Shown: positions 41,733 through 49,965 of the stretch, piece by piece
Position numbering within the stretch: the first letter of the stretch is position 1
Layout: each line of letters opens with the position of its first letter
NCBI RefSeq assembly: GCF_036178845.1
Contig: NZ_CP108070.1
Coordinates: 9,176,001-9,240,000 of the forward strand
DNA length: 64,000 bases
Source: Streptomyces sp. NBC_00271
GTDB taxonomy: Bacteria; Actinomycetota; Actinomycetes; Streptomycetales; Streptomycetaceae
Direction of reading: 5' to 3'
Made by a program: the position numbers and the translations under genes
The notes under the pieces: generated by a model
Databases searched by the model: none
What the model saw: only the letters and a program-made list of their open reading frames with translations
What the model was told of the DNA's origin: nothing

Positions 41733-41991
41733 TAGCCCTCCGCCGTGCAGAACGTGCGGCCCTGAGGAAGATGGCATCCGTCGCGGTCATCGCGAGTGAG
41801 GTCTATGAACGTGGCTTGACATGGGCCATCATGCCGCGTTCACAGACCGCATCAGTGGTGCTGGAGCCGTCCGAGCCCAAGCGCTGAGGCTCTGGTTCGC
41901 TTCCACACCGTAGGTGATCTGCGGGGGTACTATCCGCGAGCGCCTTTGGCCCATTCGGGCTGGTTGAACCATGTGGGTGGGGGATTTTTCG

Positions 41992-43584
41992 ATGTCGTTT
42001 CGGCTGCGCGCTGTCCGTGCGTTCACGCTGTTGGTCGGCTTTCATCTGATGGGAGTCGCTCTGTTGTCGGCCATCGCGGTGTTCGACTGGCTGCTGATGA
42101 CGCGGCTGTTCAGCGCGCGGGCGGCCTGGTTCGAAGGCATGGTTCTGACCGTCACCGCCCTGTTGGCGGCGGCGATTCTGCGGGGTCTCTTCACCTTTCT
42201 ACGGGCCGGGCGTCTGGGCCCGGTGCCACACGGGGTGGCGGTCACGCCACAGGACCAGCCCGAGCTGTGGGGACAGATACAAGCCGCCGCCGAAGTGACG
42301 GGGCAACGGCCGCCCAATGAGGTTTACCTGGTCGCCGAGGTCAACGCGGGGGTCGCCGAACAAAGCCGCCTGCTGGGACTGTTGCCCGGACGACGCCGCA
42401 TGCTCCTGGGCCTGCCGCTGCTCGGCGGGCTGACCGTCCCGCAACTGCGCGCCGTCCTCGCCCACGAGTTCGGGCACTACGGCAACCTCGATACCCGGCT
42501 CGGCGCTGTCACGATGCGCGGTCGGGACGCGCTACTGCACACGGTGGAGGTCTTCCAGGAGGGCAGCACTCGGCTGCACCACGCGATTGGTGCCCTGTAC
42601 ATCGGCTACGCCCGGATGTTCCTGCGGACTTCGCAGTCCGTGGCCCGCCAACAGGAGCTTGCCGCGGACCAGACAGCCGCCCGGCACGCGGGCCGCGACG
42701 CGACAGCCGCTGCACTACGCGTCGTTCCAGTGCTCGCTGCCACATACACCCACTACCTGGAGACGTACGCCGCGATGGGTAGGTCGCTGGGAGCGCTACC
42801 GCCTGAGGGCGAGGTGCACGGCGGTTTCCGTCGACTGCTCGCCGAGACCGGGGAGCAGCTCGCTTTGCTCTCCTCCGGGCAGCGTCCGCCGCGGCCGCAC
42901 CAGTACGACTCACACCCACCGATAGCCGAACGGATCGCCCTGATCGAGAAGCTGCCCACCGATGGCCGGCCCGATGATGCGACCGACGAGCCGGCCGCGC
43001 TAACTCTGCTGCACGACCTGGGCCAAGTGTTCATTGCGTTGGAGTCGCGCACGCTGTCGCAGGAGGCGGCGCGGCTGCGGCGCCTCGTTATGGCCCGCGC
43101 GGTCGCCGATGCCGAGGACTGGTCCCGGCCGCTGCGGGTCGCCGTGGCCAGGGCGCTTCGCTCATCGGCGCAAGGCGCAGGCAAGACGGCGACCGTACAC
43201 CGAACCGCCACGACCGAAGCAGTGGCCGACAACGAGTTGCCCACCTTGGAAAAGATACTCGACGCGTTCGACCGCGGCCTACTGTGGATGGCGGTCGCCG
43301 ACCGCATGCCCAAGCCGCATCAGGCGGCGCGGCTGTCCGGGCCGTCAGCCCGCAACTTCATTCGACCCAAGGTCTTCGACGGGCTCGCGGGCATGGTCCA
43401 CCTGCGCCTCGCCGAGTCCGGATACGCGAAACCGGACATCGCCTGGTCGGGGCAGCCTGGACTCATTCTGCCCGAGTCGTGGGAGAAGGGCATGGACGAC
43501 GCCATCGACGCCGCCGTCGCCGACACGCCCGACACCGCCCCGCTGCGCGCCCTGCTCGCCGGCCCCCACTGCGTTTCCGCATAG
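41992..43584 (+). CDS. M48-family membrane metalloprotease
   Basis: A 530-residue protein with two N-terminal membrane helices (FTLLVGFHLMGVALLSAIAV and the next ending ILRGLFTFL), then a zinc-protease domain with HExxH in AVLAHEFGHYGNLDTR and the third ligand in QELAADQTAARHAG. A long C-terminal half (from about residue 300, DSHPPIAERI onward) is typical of HtpX/Ste24-like Streptomyces proteins. Function would be membrane protein quality control or a signalling cleavage. ATG 41992 has a G-rich RBS; ATG 41971 is an alternative. The gene is intact, unlike its neighbours on both sides. Confidence 0.85.
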   Translation: MSFRLRAVRAFTLLVGFHLMGVALLSAIAVFDWLLMTRLFSARAAWFEGMVLTVTALLAAAILRGLFTFLRAGRLGPVPHGVAVTPQDQPELWGQIQAAAEVTGQRPPNEVYLVAEVNAGVAEQSRLLGLLPGRRRMLLGLPLLGGLTVPQLRAVLAHEFGHYGNLDTRLGAVTMRGRDALLHTVEVFQEGSTRLHHAIGALYIGYARMFLRTSQSVARQQELAADQTAARHAGRDATAAALRVVPVLAATYTHYLETYAAMGRSLGALPPEGEVHGGFRRLLAETGEQLALLSSGQRPPRPHQYDSHPPIAERIALIEKLPTDGRPDDATDEPAALTLLHDLGQVFIALESRTLSQEAARLRRLVMARAVADAEDWSRPLRVAVARALRSSAQGAGKTATVHRTATTEAVADNELPTLEKILDAFDRGLLWMAVADRMPKPHQAARLSGPSARNFIRPKVFDGLAGMVHLRLAESGYAKPDIAWSGQPGLILPESWEKGMDDAIDAAVADTPDTAPLRALLAGPHCVSA

Positions 43585-43656
43585 TCGCCGTTCGGCCGGG
43601 CGGCCGGTCACGATCGCTGGTCGACGGAACGATCCAAGTCCGCTTCAGCTCGACGA

Positions 43657-44137
43657 ATGGTCTGTGAACGCGGCTTGACGTGGATCAAGCCGTCCTTCCT
43701 GTGGATGGTGTACCGCTGTGGCTGGGCGACGAAGGCCGGGCAGGGGACTGTCCTGGCCATCGAGATCACCCGCGACGGCTTCGAGTGGGCATTGCGTCAT
43801 GCCTGTCTGTCCAGCCAGCTACGTGCGCGGGCCGCACCCCGACCTCAGTACCTGGCAACGTCAGCTCAAGCGCGCACCGGCCCGCGTCCAGTGGGACCCC
43901 GAGCGCGACCTGCACCTGCGCCCCCTGACGTACCGCTCACTCCAACTCGGGCTCTCCGGTGAAGCCGTTAAGCGTTACGCGGACGAGTGGACCGTGGCCA
44001 TCAGCGACGTGACTCCGCTCGCCCGAGAAATCTACGAGCTCGTACGCCGCAGCGAGCTGGATGCCGCGGCCGCACTGCTGCCCAAGGAGCGCCCCTACCC
44101 CGCCGGGGACGAACTACTGGCCGCCCTGCGCCCGTGA
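43657..44137 (+). pseudogene. DUF4291-family gene, truncated and frameshifted
   Basis: First frame: ERGLTWIKPSFLWMVYRCGWATK and LAIEITRDGFEWALRHACL. Second frame from about 43810: RVQWDPERDLHLRPLTYRSLQLGLSGEA, YADEWTVAISDVTPL and LLPKERPYP. Together these are the central and C-terminal parts of DUF4291. The family N-terminus (about 50 residues) is absent and a frame change lies near 43805. The gene starts abruptly after the M48 gene, so both breaks reflect local rearrangement. Confidence 0.75.
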
Positions 44138-44144
44138 CCGACTA

Positions 44145-44287
44145 GTGCCGTATCAGGCGTTTGCCTTGTCGTGATGCGACGTGCCGCTCGGGTGCTGGCG
44201 CAGCGGTGCGTCACCATGAGTCGGTCCGGGTGGCAAAACGTGTGCAGGTTCGTGAGGTCGATGACGCTGAAGGCAGGAGGTTGCTGC
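44145..44287 (+). mobile_element. IS630-family left-end fragment
   Basis: GTGCCGTATCAGGC preceded by TA begins a 143-bp stretch that parallels the left end of the IS630 copy at 45015 onward, including the start of the transposase frame (GTGCGTCACCATGAGTC). Similarity stops at about 44287, where the cupin gene region starts. Confidence 0.75.
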
Positions 44288-44343
44288 AAAGCCCGGCACC
44301 TGGATCGGTATTCCGGACTCCGCACTCTTGTCGATCTCGCGGG

Positions 44344-44781
44344 TCAGCCATCGGAGGGACGCGGGGCGCGCAGGTGGGCCCGTTCCTTCAGCTCCTCCTC
44401 GTCGACCAGCTTGAGCATCGGCTGACCCGGCGCGCACACCATGGTCACCACGAACTTGGTCGGTGCGTCCGACAGGGCGTTGCCGTCCTGGTAGTGGATC
44501 ACGTCACCGCCTGGCTCCCAGAACGTCCCACCGGCCTCGACCACACGCTCCGGCTCGCCCTCGAGCTCGAACCGGAGCGCGCCCTCCATCACGTAGCCGA
44601 ACGACGGGCCCGAGTGGCGATGCGGAGGGAGCCCGGGGTGACCGGGAGGCCAATCGACGAGGATGGTCATTCCCGAACCACCTTCGGGAAAGAAAGGCGG
44701 AGTGACTTCCTGCAGCAACTTGACTTCGGGCGGCAAGGAGACCTCGTGCGTGCTCCCGCTCTCTGGGTCCTTCGCTGACAT
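44344..44781 (-). CDS. Cupin-domain protein
   Basis: A 145-residue single cupin. Motif 1 is PPHRHSGPSFGYVMEGALRFELEGE (two His plus a Glu), motif 2 is PGGDVIHYQDGNALSD (His). These residues can bind one metal. Such small cupins act as dioxygenases, isomerases or ligand-binding proteins. The Met of MSAKDPESG at 44781 was preferred. It lies between an IS630 fragment and the IS630 copy, so it may have been moved with them. Confidence 0.85.
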   Translation of the reverse strand: MSAKDPESGSTHEVSLPPEVKLLQEVTPPFFPEGGSGMTILVDWPPGHPGLPPHRHSGPSFGYVMEGALRFELEGEPERVVEAGGTFWEPGGDVIHYQDGNALSDAPTKFVVTMVCAPGQPMLKLVDEEELKERAHLRAPRPSDG

Positions 44782-45014
44782 GTACCGCACCTCCGTAAGC
44801 CTGCCCAGAATGGACGATCTTGCATCGGCCACCGCATTCCGGACCGGTGTACCGACCCACTCGTTCGGCGGTGACCAAGTTCGCCTGTTCCCGGCTCACA
44901 CAACTTGCTTCGCGAAACGGTCTCGACACCACCCTGCCTCCCGTCGGCGGCCGCCACAATCCGGGAGCCAGCGGCATCGAGACCGCATCGCGCCATGTCA
45001 TCGGCGAGCATCTA

Positions 45015-46184
45015 GCGCCGTATCAAGCAGCGTCTGCCCTGTTGTGATCTGACGTGCCGCTCGGGTGCTGGCGCAGGCGGTGCGTCACCATGAGTCTGTC
45101 CGGGTGGCAGAACGTGTACGGGTTCGTGAGATCGATGACGATGAAGGCCGGAGGTTGCAGCGGATCATCCGCAGAGGCACCGGCTCGGTCGTGACGTGGC
45201 GGCGGGCCCAGATGGTGCTGCTGTCAGCACAGGGCATGGCGGTGGCGGAGATCGCCGAGGTGACGTGCACCAGCGCGGATCGGGTCCGCGATGTGATTCA
45301 CGACTTCAACACCGACGGCTTCGAGTCGCTCTACCCCAAGTACAAGGGCGGTCACCCGAGGACTTTTACGCTGTCCGAGCGGCGCGAGGTCAAGAAGATC
45401 GCCAAGTCCAAGCCGGCCGAGCACGGCCTGCCGTTCTCGACCTGGAGCCTGGGCGCATCGCGCTCCGCGAGGAGGGCGTCTCCTTTCAACGCGTGAAGAC
45501 CTGGAAGGCTTCGCGCGACCCCGAGTACGCCACAAAGAAGGCTCGTATCGAGCACCTCTACGCGATCGCCGACGGCGAGGTCATACCCGAAGACGGTGAG
45601 CCGGTCGTGGTCTTATGCGTCGATGAGTTCGGTCCGCTCAACCTCCAGCCGCACCCAGGCAGGCAGTGGGCCGAACGCGGCGGCAAGCAGAAGGATCCCG
45701 AGCGCGAGCCCAGGCCGCGGCGGCGGGCGACCTACACCCGCGCGCATGGAGTCCGCCACCTGTTCGCCGCCTACGACCTGGGCAAGGACAAGCTCTACGG
45801 ACACATCAACAAGACCAAGACGCGAACGAAGTTCCTGGGGTTCTGCCGCTATCTGCGCAGCCTCTACCCGCCCGAGATCCGCATCGCCATCGTGGTCGAC
45901 AACTTCTCCCCGCACCTGACCACCAGGCGCGACACCCGAGTAGGTGACTGGGCCCAAGTCAACAACGTCGAGATCGCCTACACCCTGACCAACAGCTCCT
46001 GGCTCAACCGCATCGAGGCCCAGTTCACCACCCTGCGCTACTTCACCCTCGACGGCACCGATCACGCCAGCCACAAGGAGCAGGGCAGCATGATCCGGCG
46101 CTACATCATCTGGCGAAACCGTCACGCCGACGACCAGCGCCTACGAGCCATCGTCAACAGGGCAAACGTTGCCTGATACGGCAC
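45015..46184 (+). mobile_element. IS630-family insertion sequence, about 1170 bp
   Basis: Bounded by imperfect 30-bp terminal inverted repeats that agree in 26 of 30 positions: left end starts GCGCCGTATCAAGCA at 45015, right end is the complement of GTGCCGTATCAGGCA at 46184. A TA flanks the left end, as expected for IS630, but not the right. The single internal gene is a broken transposase. Confidence 0.85.
45065..46176 (+). pseudogene. IS630 transposase with internal deletion
   Basis: The 5' part (frame from about 45065) has the HTH region: RIIRRGTGSVVTWRRAQMVLL and MAVAEIAEVTCTSADRVRDVI. From about 45445 the frame changes to ALREEGVSFQRVKTWK and the DDE core: VVLCVDEFGPLNL (Asp), IAIVVDNFSPH (Asp) and NSSWLNRIEAQFT (Glu). 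At the change some 20-25 residues usually present between WSL and LREEGVSF are missing, so an out-of-frame deletion of around 70 bp is likely. All three catalytic residues remain but no complete protein can be made without frameshifting. Confidence 0.8.
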
Positions 46185-46642
46185 AAGTTCACCGAACGGC
46201 CGACTGCCGCCTACGGGGCACATGGCAGCGCAGGCTCGCCGGGCCCGGTGTGTCCTGTCCGGTCGGCGTGGCCTAGGCGGGGATGGCTGAGCACCTTCCG
46301 CCTCACGTCCCGGCGACGCTCAACGCGCTGCTGACCGGTTCCGATCCAGCGAGCAGCGTTTGGGGAGCGACTGCACCCCGCCGCGGGCGATCTCGAACGG
46401 GTGGGGGAGTTTGAATCACGCTCGGCCTGGCTGGTCTGTCCGAACCCGCTGGAGCCGTCCTCTCCCAGGGATAGGGAATGAATAGGGAATAGGGAATTTG
46501 GAGGTCGCGTGGGTAGGCGGTGTTGCTGGGCGGGAGGTAGTACAGGGCCGGTACCCGGGGCATCGAGTCCTGTGCACTACGTGCGGGCCGATACCCCGTT
46601 CGGCCTCCAGGTACGTCTCGAGGCCACCGCCGGTCGGACGGC
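46185..46642. other. 458-bp gap, no gene recognised
   Basis: No convincing coding frame. It includes an iterated ATAGGGAAT motif at 46471-46479, 46482-46490 and 46489-46497. The segment marks the right edge of the accessory region. Confidence 0.5.
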
Positions 46643-46674
46643 TTGACCTTGACGCATGGGTCAATCCCTAGCGT
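46643..46674 (+). promoter_or_regulatory. MerR-type promoter before the oxidoreductase gene
   Basis: TTGACC at 46643-46648 and TAGCGT at 46669-46674 with a 20-bp spacer, the long spacing typical of MerR-activated promoters. The spacer contains GACGCATGGGTCAA, a dyad-like element that recurs in the MerR gene promoter. Confidence 0.65.
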
Positions 46675-46681
46675 CGTCGGC

Positions 46682-47719
46682 ATGGACACATCTTCGAAGA
46701 GCGCAACGTTCTCCAGCCGCTCCGGCATCTCCCGTACCGGACTGGAGGCCCGGCTGTTGGCACGGCCTGAAGGCCTGCCCGCTCCCGGGGACTTCGAGAT
46801 CACCGAGGTCGCTGTTCCCGATCCCGCATCGGGGCAGGTGCTGGTCCGCAATCTGTTCATGTCGCTCGATCCCGGCATGCTCATGCTGATCGCGGGCGAG
46901 TCCGGCCTGCCGATGCCCCGCTATGAGGTCGGCGAGGTGATGTACGGCGATGCCATCGGTGAAGTGGTCGCCTCCGCGGATTCATCACTTGACGAGGGCG
47001 ACCTGGTGATGCACCGGCTTGGCTGGCGCGAGTATGCCGTGGCGCAGGCCGGGCTGTTCCGCCGCGTCGACCGGGACGCCTACCCGACGCCCTCCACTTA
47101 CCTGAGTTTCGGACTGGTCGCCTACGTCGGGCTCATGGACGCGGCGGAACTACGGCCCGGCGACACCGTTTTCGTCTCCAGTGCGGCGGGGGCGACCGGG
47201 AGCATGGCCGGCCAGATCGCTCGGCTCAAGGGAGCGGCCCGGGTGATCGGCAGCGCCGGATCGAGGGACAAGGTCGACCATCTGACCGGGAGACTCGGGT
47301 TCGATGCGGCCTTCGACCATCACGACGGACCGGTCGTCGACCGGCTGCGCGAGGCCGCACCCGAAGGCATCGACGTCTACTTCGACAACGTGGGTGGCGA
47401 GCAGCTACGCGCCGCGATCGAGATCATGAACCCGCATGGCCGCGTCGCCCTGTGCGGAGCCCTCAGCGGGCAGAGCGAAGCCGGTCCCGGCGACCTGTTC
47501 AGTGTCCTCGGCAAGCGGCTCACCATCCGCGGCTTCACCGTGGGCGATCACCTTGAGCGTGCTCCGGAGTTCGGCGCGCAATTCCGTATGTGGTTGCGCG
47601 AGGGCGCGATCGTCCATGACGAGACGGTGATCGATGGGCTGGCCCATGCACCGCAGGCTCTCCTCGATCTCGTGAACGGCGCGTACACCGGGAAGACGGT
47701 GGTCCGGCTCGGGAGTTGA
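46682..47719 (+). CDS. NADP-dependent MDR oxidoreductase (leukotriene B4 dehydrogenase/CurA-like)
   Basis: A 345-residue zinc-free medium-chain reductase. It has FMSLDPGMLMLIAG (the SLDPYMR-type motif of this group), the cofactor loop SSAAGATGSMAGQIARLKGA-like, VYFDNVGGEQLRAAI and FSVLGKRLTIRGFTVGD. Such enzymes reduce alpha,beta-unsaturated ketones or aldehydes. Start ATG 46682 follows closely on the MerR-type promoter, giving a short leader. The MerR gene begins 48 bp after its stop, so regulator and target are neighbours. Confidence 0.9.
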   Translation: MDTSSKSATFSSRSGISRTGLEARLLARPEGLPAPGDFEITEVAVPDPASGQVLVRNLFMSLDPGMLMLIAGESGLPMPRYEVGEVMYGDAIGEVVASADSSLDEGDLVMHRLGWREYAVAQAGLFRRVDRDAYPTPSTYLSFGLVAYVGLMDAAELRPGDTVFVSSAAGATGSMAGQIARLKGAARVIGSAGSRDKVDHLTGRLGFDAAFDHHDGPVVDRLREAAPEGIDVYFDNVGGEQLRAAIEIMNPHGRVALCGALSGQSEAGPGDLFSVLGKRLTIRGFTVGDHLERAPEFGAQFRMWLREGAIVHDETVIDGLAHAPQALLDLVNGAYTGKTVVRLGS

Positions 47720-47747
47720 CCTTGACGTACGGGTGAAGCCTTAAGGT
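47716..47747 (+). promoter_or_regulatory. MerR-type promoter before the merR gene
   Basis: TTGACC at 47716-47721 and TAAGGT at 47742-47747, again 20 bp apart, with the spacer beginning TTGACGTACGGGTGAA. It overlaps the oxidoreductase stop codon. The sequence agrees with the promoter at 46643 in most positions. Confidence 0.6.
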
Positions 47748-47767
47748 CGGACTCGGAGGTGGCTGCA

Positions 47768-48160
47768 ATGCTGATCGGAGAACTGGCCGCGCAGGCCGGG
47801 ACCACGACCCGTGCCCTGCGTTACTACGAGGAGCAGGGCCTGCTGGAGTCCGACCGTACGACGGCGGGCTATCGCCTGTACGAGCCCGGTGCGGTACGCA
47901 GGGTCCGGAACATCCGTGAGCTTCTGTCCTGCGGGCTCACCGTGGAGGATGTGAAGTCCCTCCTGGCCTACCTCGACGCCGATCTGCCCGAGGTGCTCTC
48001 CTACTCACCGCTGTGCGCCGACGGCTACGGCGTCGGCGCACAGCGGGTGGCTCAGCTGGAGGAGCGCATCGCGATCCTCACCGAGCTGCGCGACAGCCTC
48101 GTCCGCCGGATGCCATGGCTGGCGGCACCCGGCGGCACCGCAGACGAGCAGGCCGCTTGA
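47768..48160 (+). CDS. MerR-family transcriptional regulator
   Basis: A 130-residue MerR protein: HTH LIGELAAQAGTTTRALRYYEEQGLLESDRT, wing GYRLYEPGAVRRVRNIRELL, then a dimerisation helix (AQRVAQLEERIAILTELRDSLVRR). The C-terminus is short, without an obvious ligand domain; Cys78-type residues near SPLCADGYG could sense redox or electrophiles. Probable activator or repressor of itself and the upstream oxidoreductase through the paired 20-bp-spacer promoters. Confidence 0.9.
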   Translation: MLIGELAAQAGTTTRALRYYEEQGLLESDRTTAGYRLYEPGAVRRVRNIRELLSCGLTVEDVKSLLAYLDADLPEVLSYSPLCADGYGVGAQRVAQLEERIAILTELRDSLVRRMPWLAAPGGTADEQAA

Positions 48161-48219
48161 TCGTGAAGTGCCGCGGCCTTTTCGACCGGACGCGCAATCG
48201 GCGTGGGCACATCGAACGG

Positions 48220-49212
48220 TCAGGGGAAGATCGGGCGGGGGCCCAACAGGAGGGCAGCGAGGCGCAGGTACGCCTTGTAGGCCTCGGGGGTCAGCCAGGA
48301 GAGTTCGACCGTGCTGCCCATGGTGAGGTGGCCGTCGCGGGGGACCATGACCACGCCGCGGCAGCGGGAGCTCAGGCCCCGGATACTGGCGGCGTCGAGC
48401 GTCCAACCGGCCGCGGGGCGGCTGTGGTTGAGGACGACGACGGCCTCGCGGACCAGGTCCGGCAGGTCGAGGGTGACAAGACGGTCCATGGCCTGCTGCG
48501 CCTGGGTCAGACCGGCGGGGTCGGCCCGCGAGACGATGACCACGCGGTCGGCCGCCCTGAGCACCGTGGGCATGAACTTGTCCGAGTCGACCAGGGTGAG
48601 GTCGAAGTACTCCCGGGTGGTGCGGGTCACCCGGTGGAAGTCGTAGTCCGTGAACTGGCCGACCGACGCGATGCGCGAGACGGAGTCGTTGGCGAGAACC
48701 TGGAGCCCCGAGCGGTGCGGCGACAGGAACAGCTGGAGATCCTCGAAGTGCCGCACCTCGTGCAGCGACTCGGCCAGGGCCGACAGGCTGGCCAGGGTGT
48801 TGCGGAAGACCCGCCCGCCGATCCGGACCTGGCTGCCCGTGTGCCGGTCGGGGTCGATGGCGAGCACCCGCTCCTGCCGCTGGTCGGCCAGTACGGCCCC
48901 CAGCACCATCGTGGTCGTGGTGCAGCCGACCCCGTCCTTGACACCCACGAGCGCGATCCGCAGGGGCTCCGGCAAGGGGGTGCGGATGGTGCGCATCCAC
49001 TGCTCGTGGTCGTCCTCCTCGTCGCTCGCCGTCTCCGGCTCGACGGCGGGGCTGTCTTCGTCCCCGCCCGTGCCGCCCTCCACGTCCTCCCACTCCACCC
49101 CGCCCGGCAGCAGCGCCCCGAAGGCGTCCGCCACCTCCCGGGCGGTCGGCCGCCCCGCGGGTTCGGGCTCGACACAGCGCAGCAGCATCCGGGACTCGCC
49201 CCAGTACGTCAC
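48220..49212 (-). CDS. MinD/ParA-like ATPase-fold protein with altered P-loop
   Basis: About 330 residues. Residues 73 onward form a deviant-Walker MinD/ParA domain: IALVGVKDGVGCTTTTMVLGAVLAD, LAIDPDRHTGSQ, DLTLVDSDKFMP and VVIVSRADPAGLTQAQ. The P-loop reads KDGVGCTTT: the signature Lys is kept but the second Lys of KGGxGKT is Cys. Residues before 70 look like the tail of a Ser/Thr kinase (LLRCVEPEPAGRPTAREVADAFGALL), suggesting fusion to a kinase remnant. Start is uncertain; a shorter start at 49188 or the Met of MRTIRTPLPEP (about 48996) is possible. Related ATPases occur in actinobacterial NTP-dependent conflict loci. Confidence 0.7.
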   Translation of the reverse strand: MTYWGESRMLLRCVEPEPAGRPTAREVADAFGALLPGGVEWEDVEGGTGGDEDSPAVEPETASDEEDDHEQWMRTIRTPLPEPLRIALVGVKDGVGCTTTTMVLGAVLADQRQERVLAIDPDRHTGSQVRIGGRVFRNTLASLSALAESLHEVRHFEDLQLFLSPHRSGLQVLANDSVSRIASVGQFTDYDFHRVTRTTREYFDLTLVDSDKFMPTVLRAADRVVIVSRADPAGLTQAQQAMDRLVTLDLPDLVREAVVVLNHSRPAAGWTLDAASIRGLSSRCRGVVMVPRDGHLTMGSTVELSWLTPEAYKAYLRLAALLLGPRPIFP

Positions 49213-49340
49213 CTCGGGTGCCCGGTAGGGGGAGTTGGCCGGCGTGGACGGTGTCGACGCGCTCCACGCGCCGCCGACGCCTCCCCCGCGGCCGCGAGCT
49301 CGAGTCGGACGTGGGCCCCGTCGGCGAGGGCGAACTCCAT
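49209..49340 (-). pseudogene. Remnant of a trypsin-co-occurring (trypco1-like) protein
   Basis: A start MEFALADGAHVRLELAAAG is followed after about 25 residues by unrelated Arg/Pro-rich sequence and a stop. The opening matches the N-terminal strands of the small CU044_2847/trypco1-type domain, here cut short. In another frame PYRAPEV appears just before the MinD-like frame, resembling a kinase APE motif; both look like scars of a deletion joining this gene, a kinase and the ATPase. Confidence 0.45.
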
Positions 49341-49428
49341 GTAGTCGTAGTGCGGCGCACGGGCATTGTGCCGATCAATGTCCCGCGAAGGTAGTGAAGT
49401 TGGCGAATTCGCCGTAGCCAAGGGGCGA

Positions 49429-49920
49429 CTAGCCCACCCGGTGGCCGTTCTCCAGTTCCGCGGTTCCGCCGCCCTCCGTCAGTACGTCCAGCGCGGCGAG
49501 GACCCGGCGGCCGAGTGCGCCCGGCAGGTACTCGGCCAGCTCCTCCCGCGGCACCAGCCGCCACGACAGCAGTTCCTCCTCCTGCAACCGGATCGCCTTG
49601 AGCTCCCGCTCGCCGAGGACTCCGCCGTCGTACAGGTAGGCGACCAGTGGGGGCCGCGCCGTCCCCTGCACCCAGTCGACCGCGAGCAGCGGACCGAGTT
49701 CGATGTCGAGCCCGATCTCCTCGGCGGTCTCGCGGCGCGCGCCCTGGCGCGGTGTCTCCCCGTCGTCCGACTCGACGGTGCCACCCGGAAGGGCCCAGCC
49801 CTCACGGTAGTTCGGCTCGACGAGCAGCACCCGGCCGTCACTGTCGCGGAAGAGCGCGGCGGCACCGGCGAGGACACGGGGGAGGCCCGCGATGTACGTG
49901 GCGAAGTCTGGAGTGGTCAT
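49429..49920 (-). CDS. NUDIX hydrolase
   Basis: A 163-residue NUDIX protein. The box reads GGTVESDDGETPRQGARRET followed by AEEIGL: the REx2EExG half is canonical, and two extra residues lie before the first Glu, a small insertion tolerated in some subfamilies. RVLLVEPNYREGWALPGG precedes it. Substrate unknown. It stands between the MinD-like locus and the ADP-ribosylglycohydrolase gene on the same strand. Start MTTPDF at 49920 preferred over 49926. Confidence 0.88.
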   Translation of the reverse strand: MTTPDFATYIAGLPRVLAGAAALFRDSDGRVLLVEPNYREGWALPGGTVESDDGETPRQGARRETAEEIGLDIELGPLLAVDWVQGTARPPLVAYLYDGGVLGERELKAIRLQEEELLSWRLVPREELAEYLPGALGRRVLAALDVLTEGGGTAELENGHRVG

Positions 49921-49965
49921 TCCCAAAGCGTACGGACGAGACTTCGAGGTCGCCGACGACAGGGC

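Noticed and set aside
28549..46642. tRNA gene or attachment site bounding the accessory region
   Set aside because: No cloverleaf-like sequence or long flanking direct repeat was found by eye other than the sirtuin duplication; a tRNAscan and repeat search would be decisive.
48013..49344. 443-codon + strand frame opposite the MinD-like gene
   Set aside because: No family motifs and shadow-type composition. The complement frame has clear ATPase motifs.
49429..49920. NUDIX gene as inactive because of the altered box
   Set aside because: The REx2EExG metal-binding half is intact and a two-residue insertion before it does not remove ligands.
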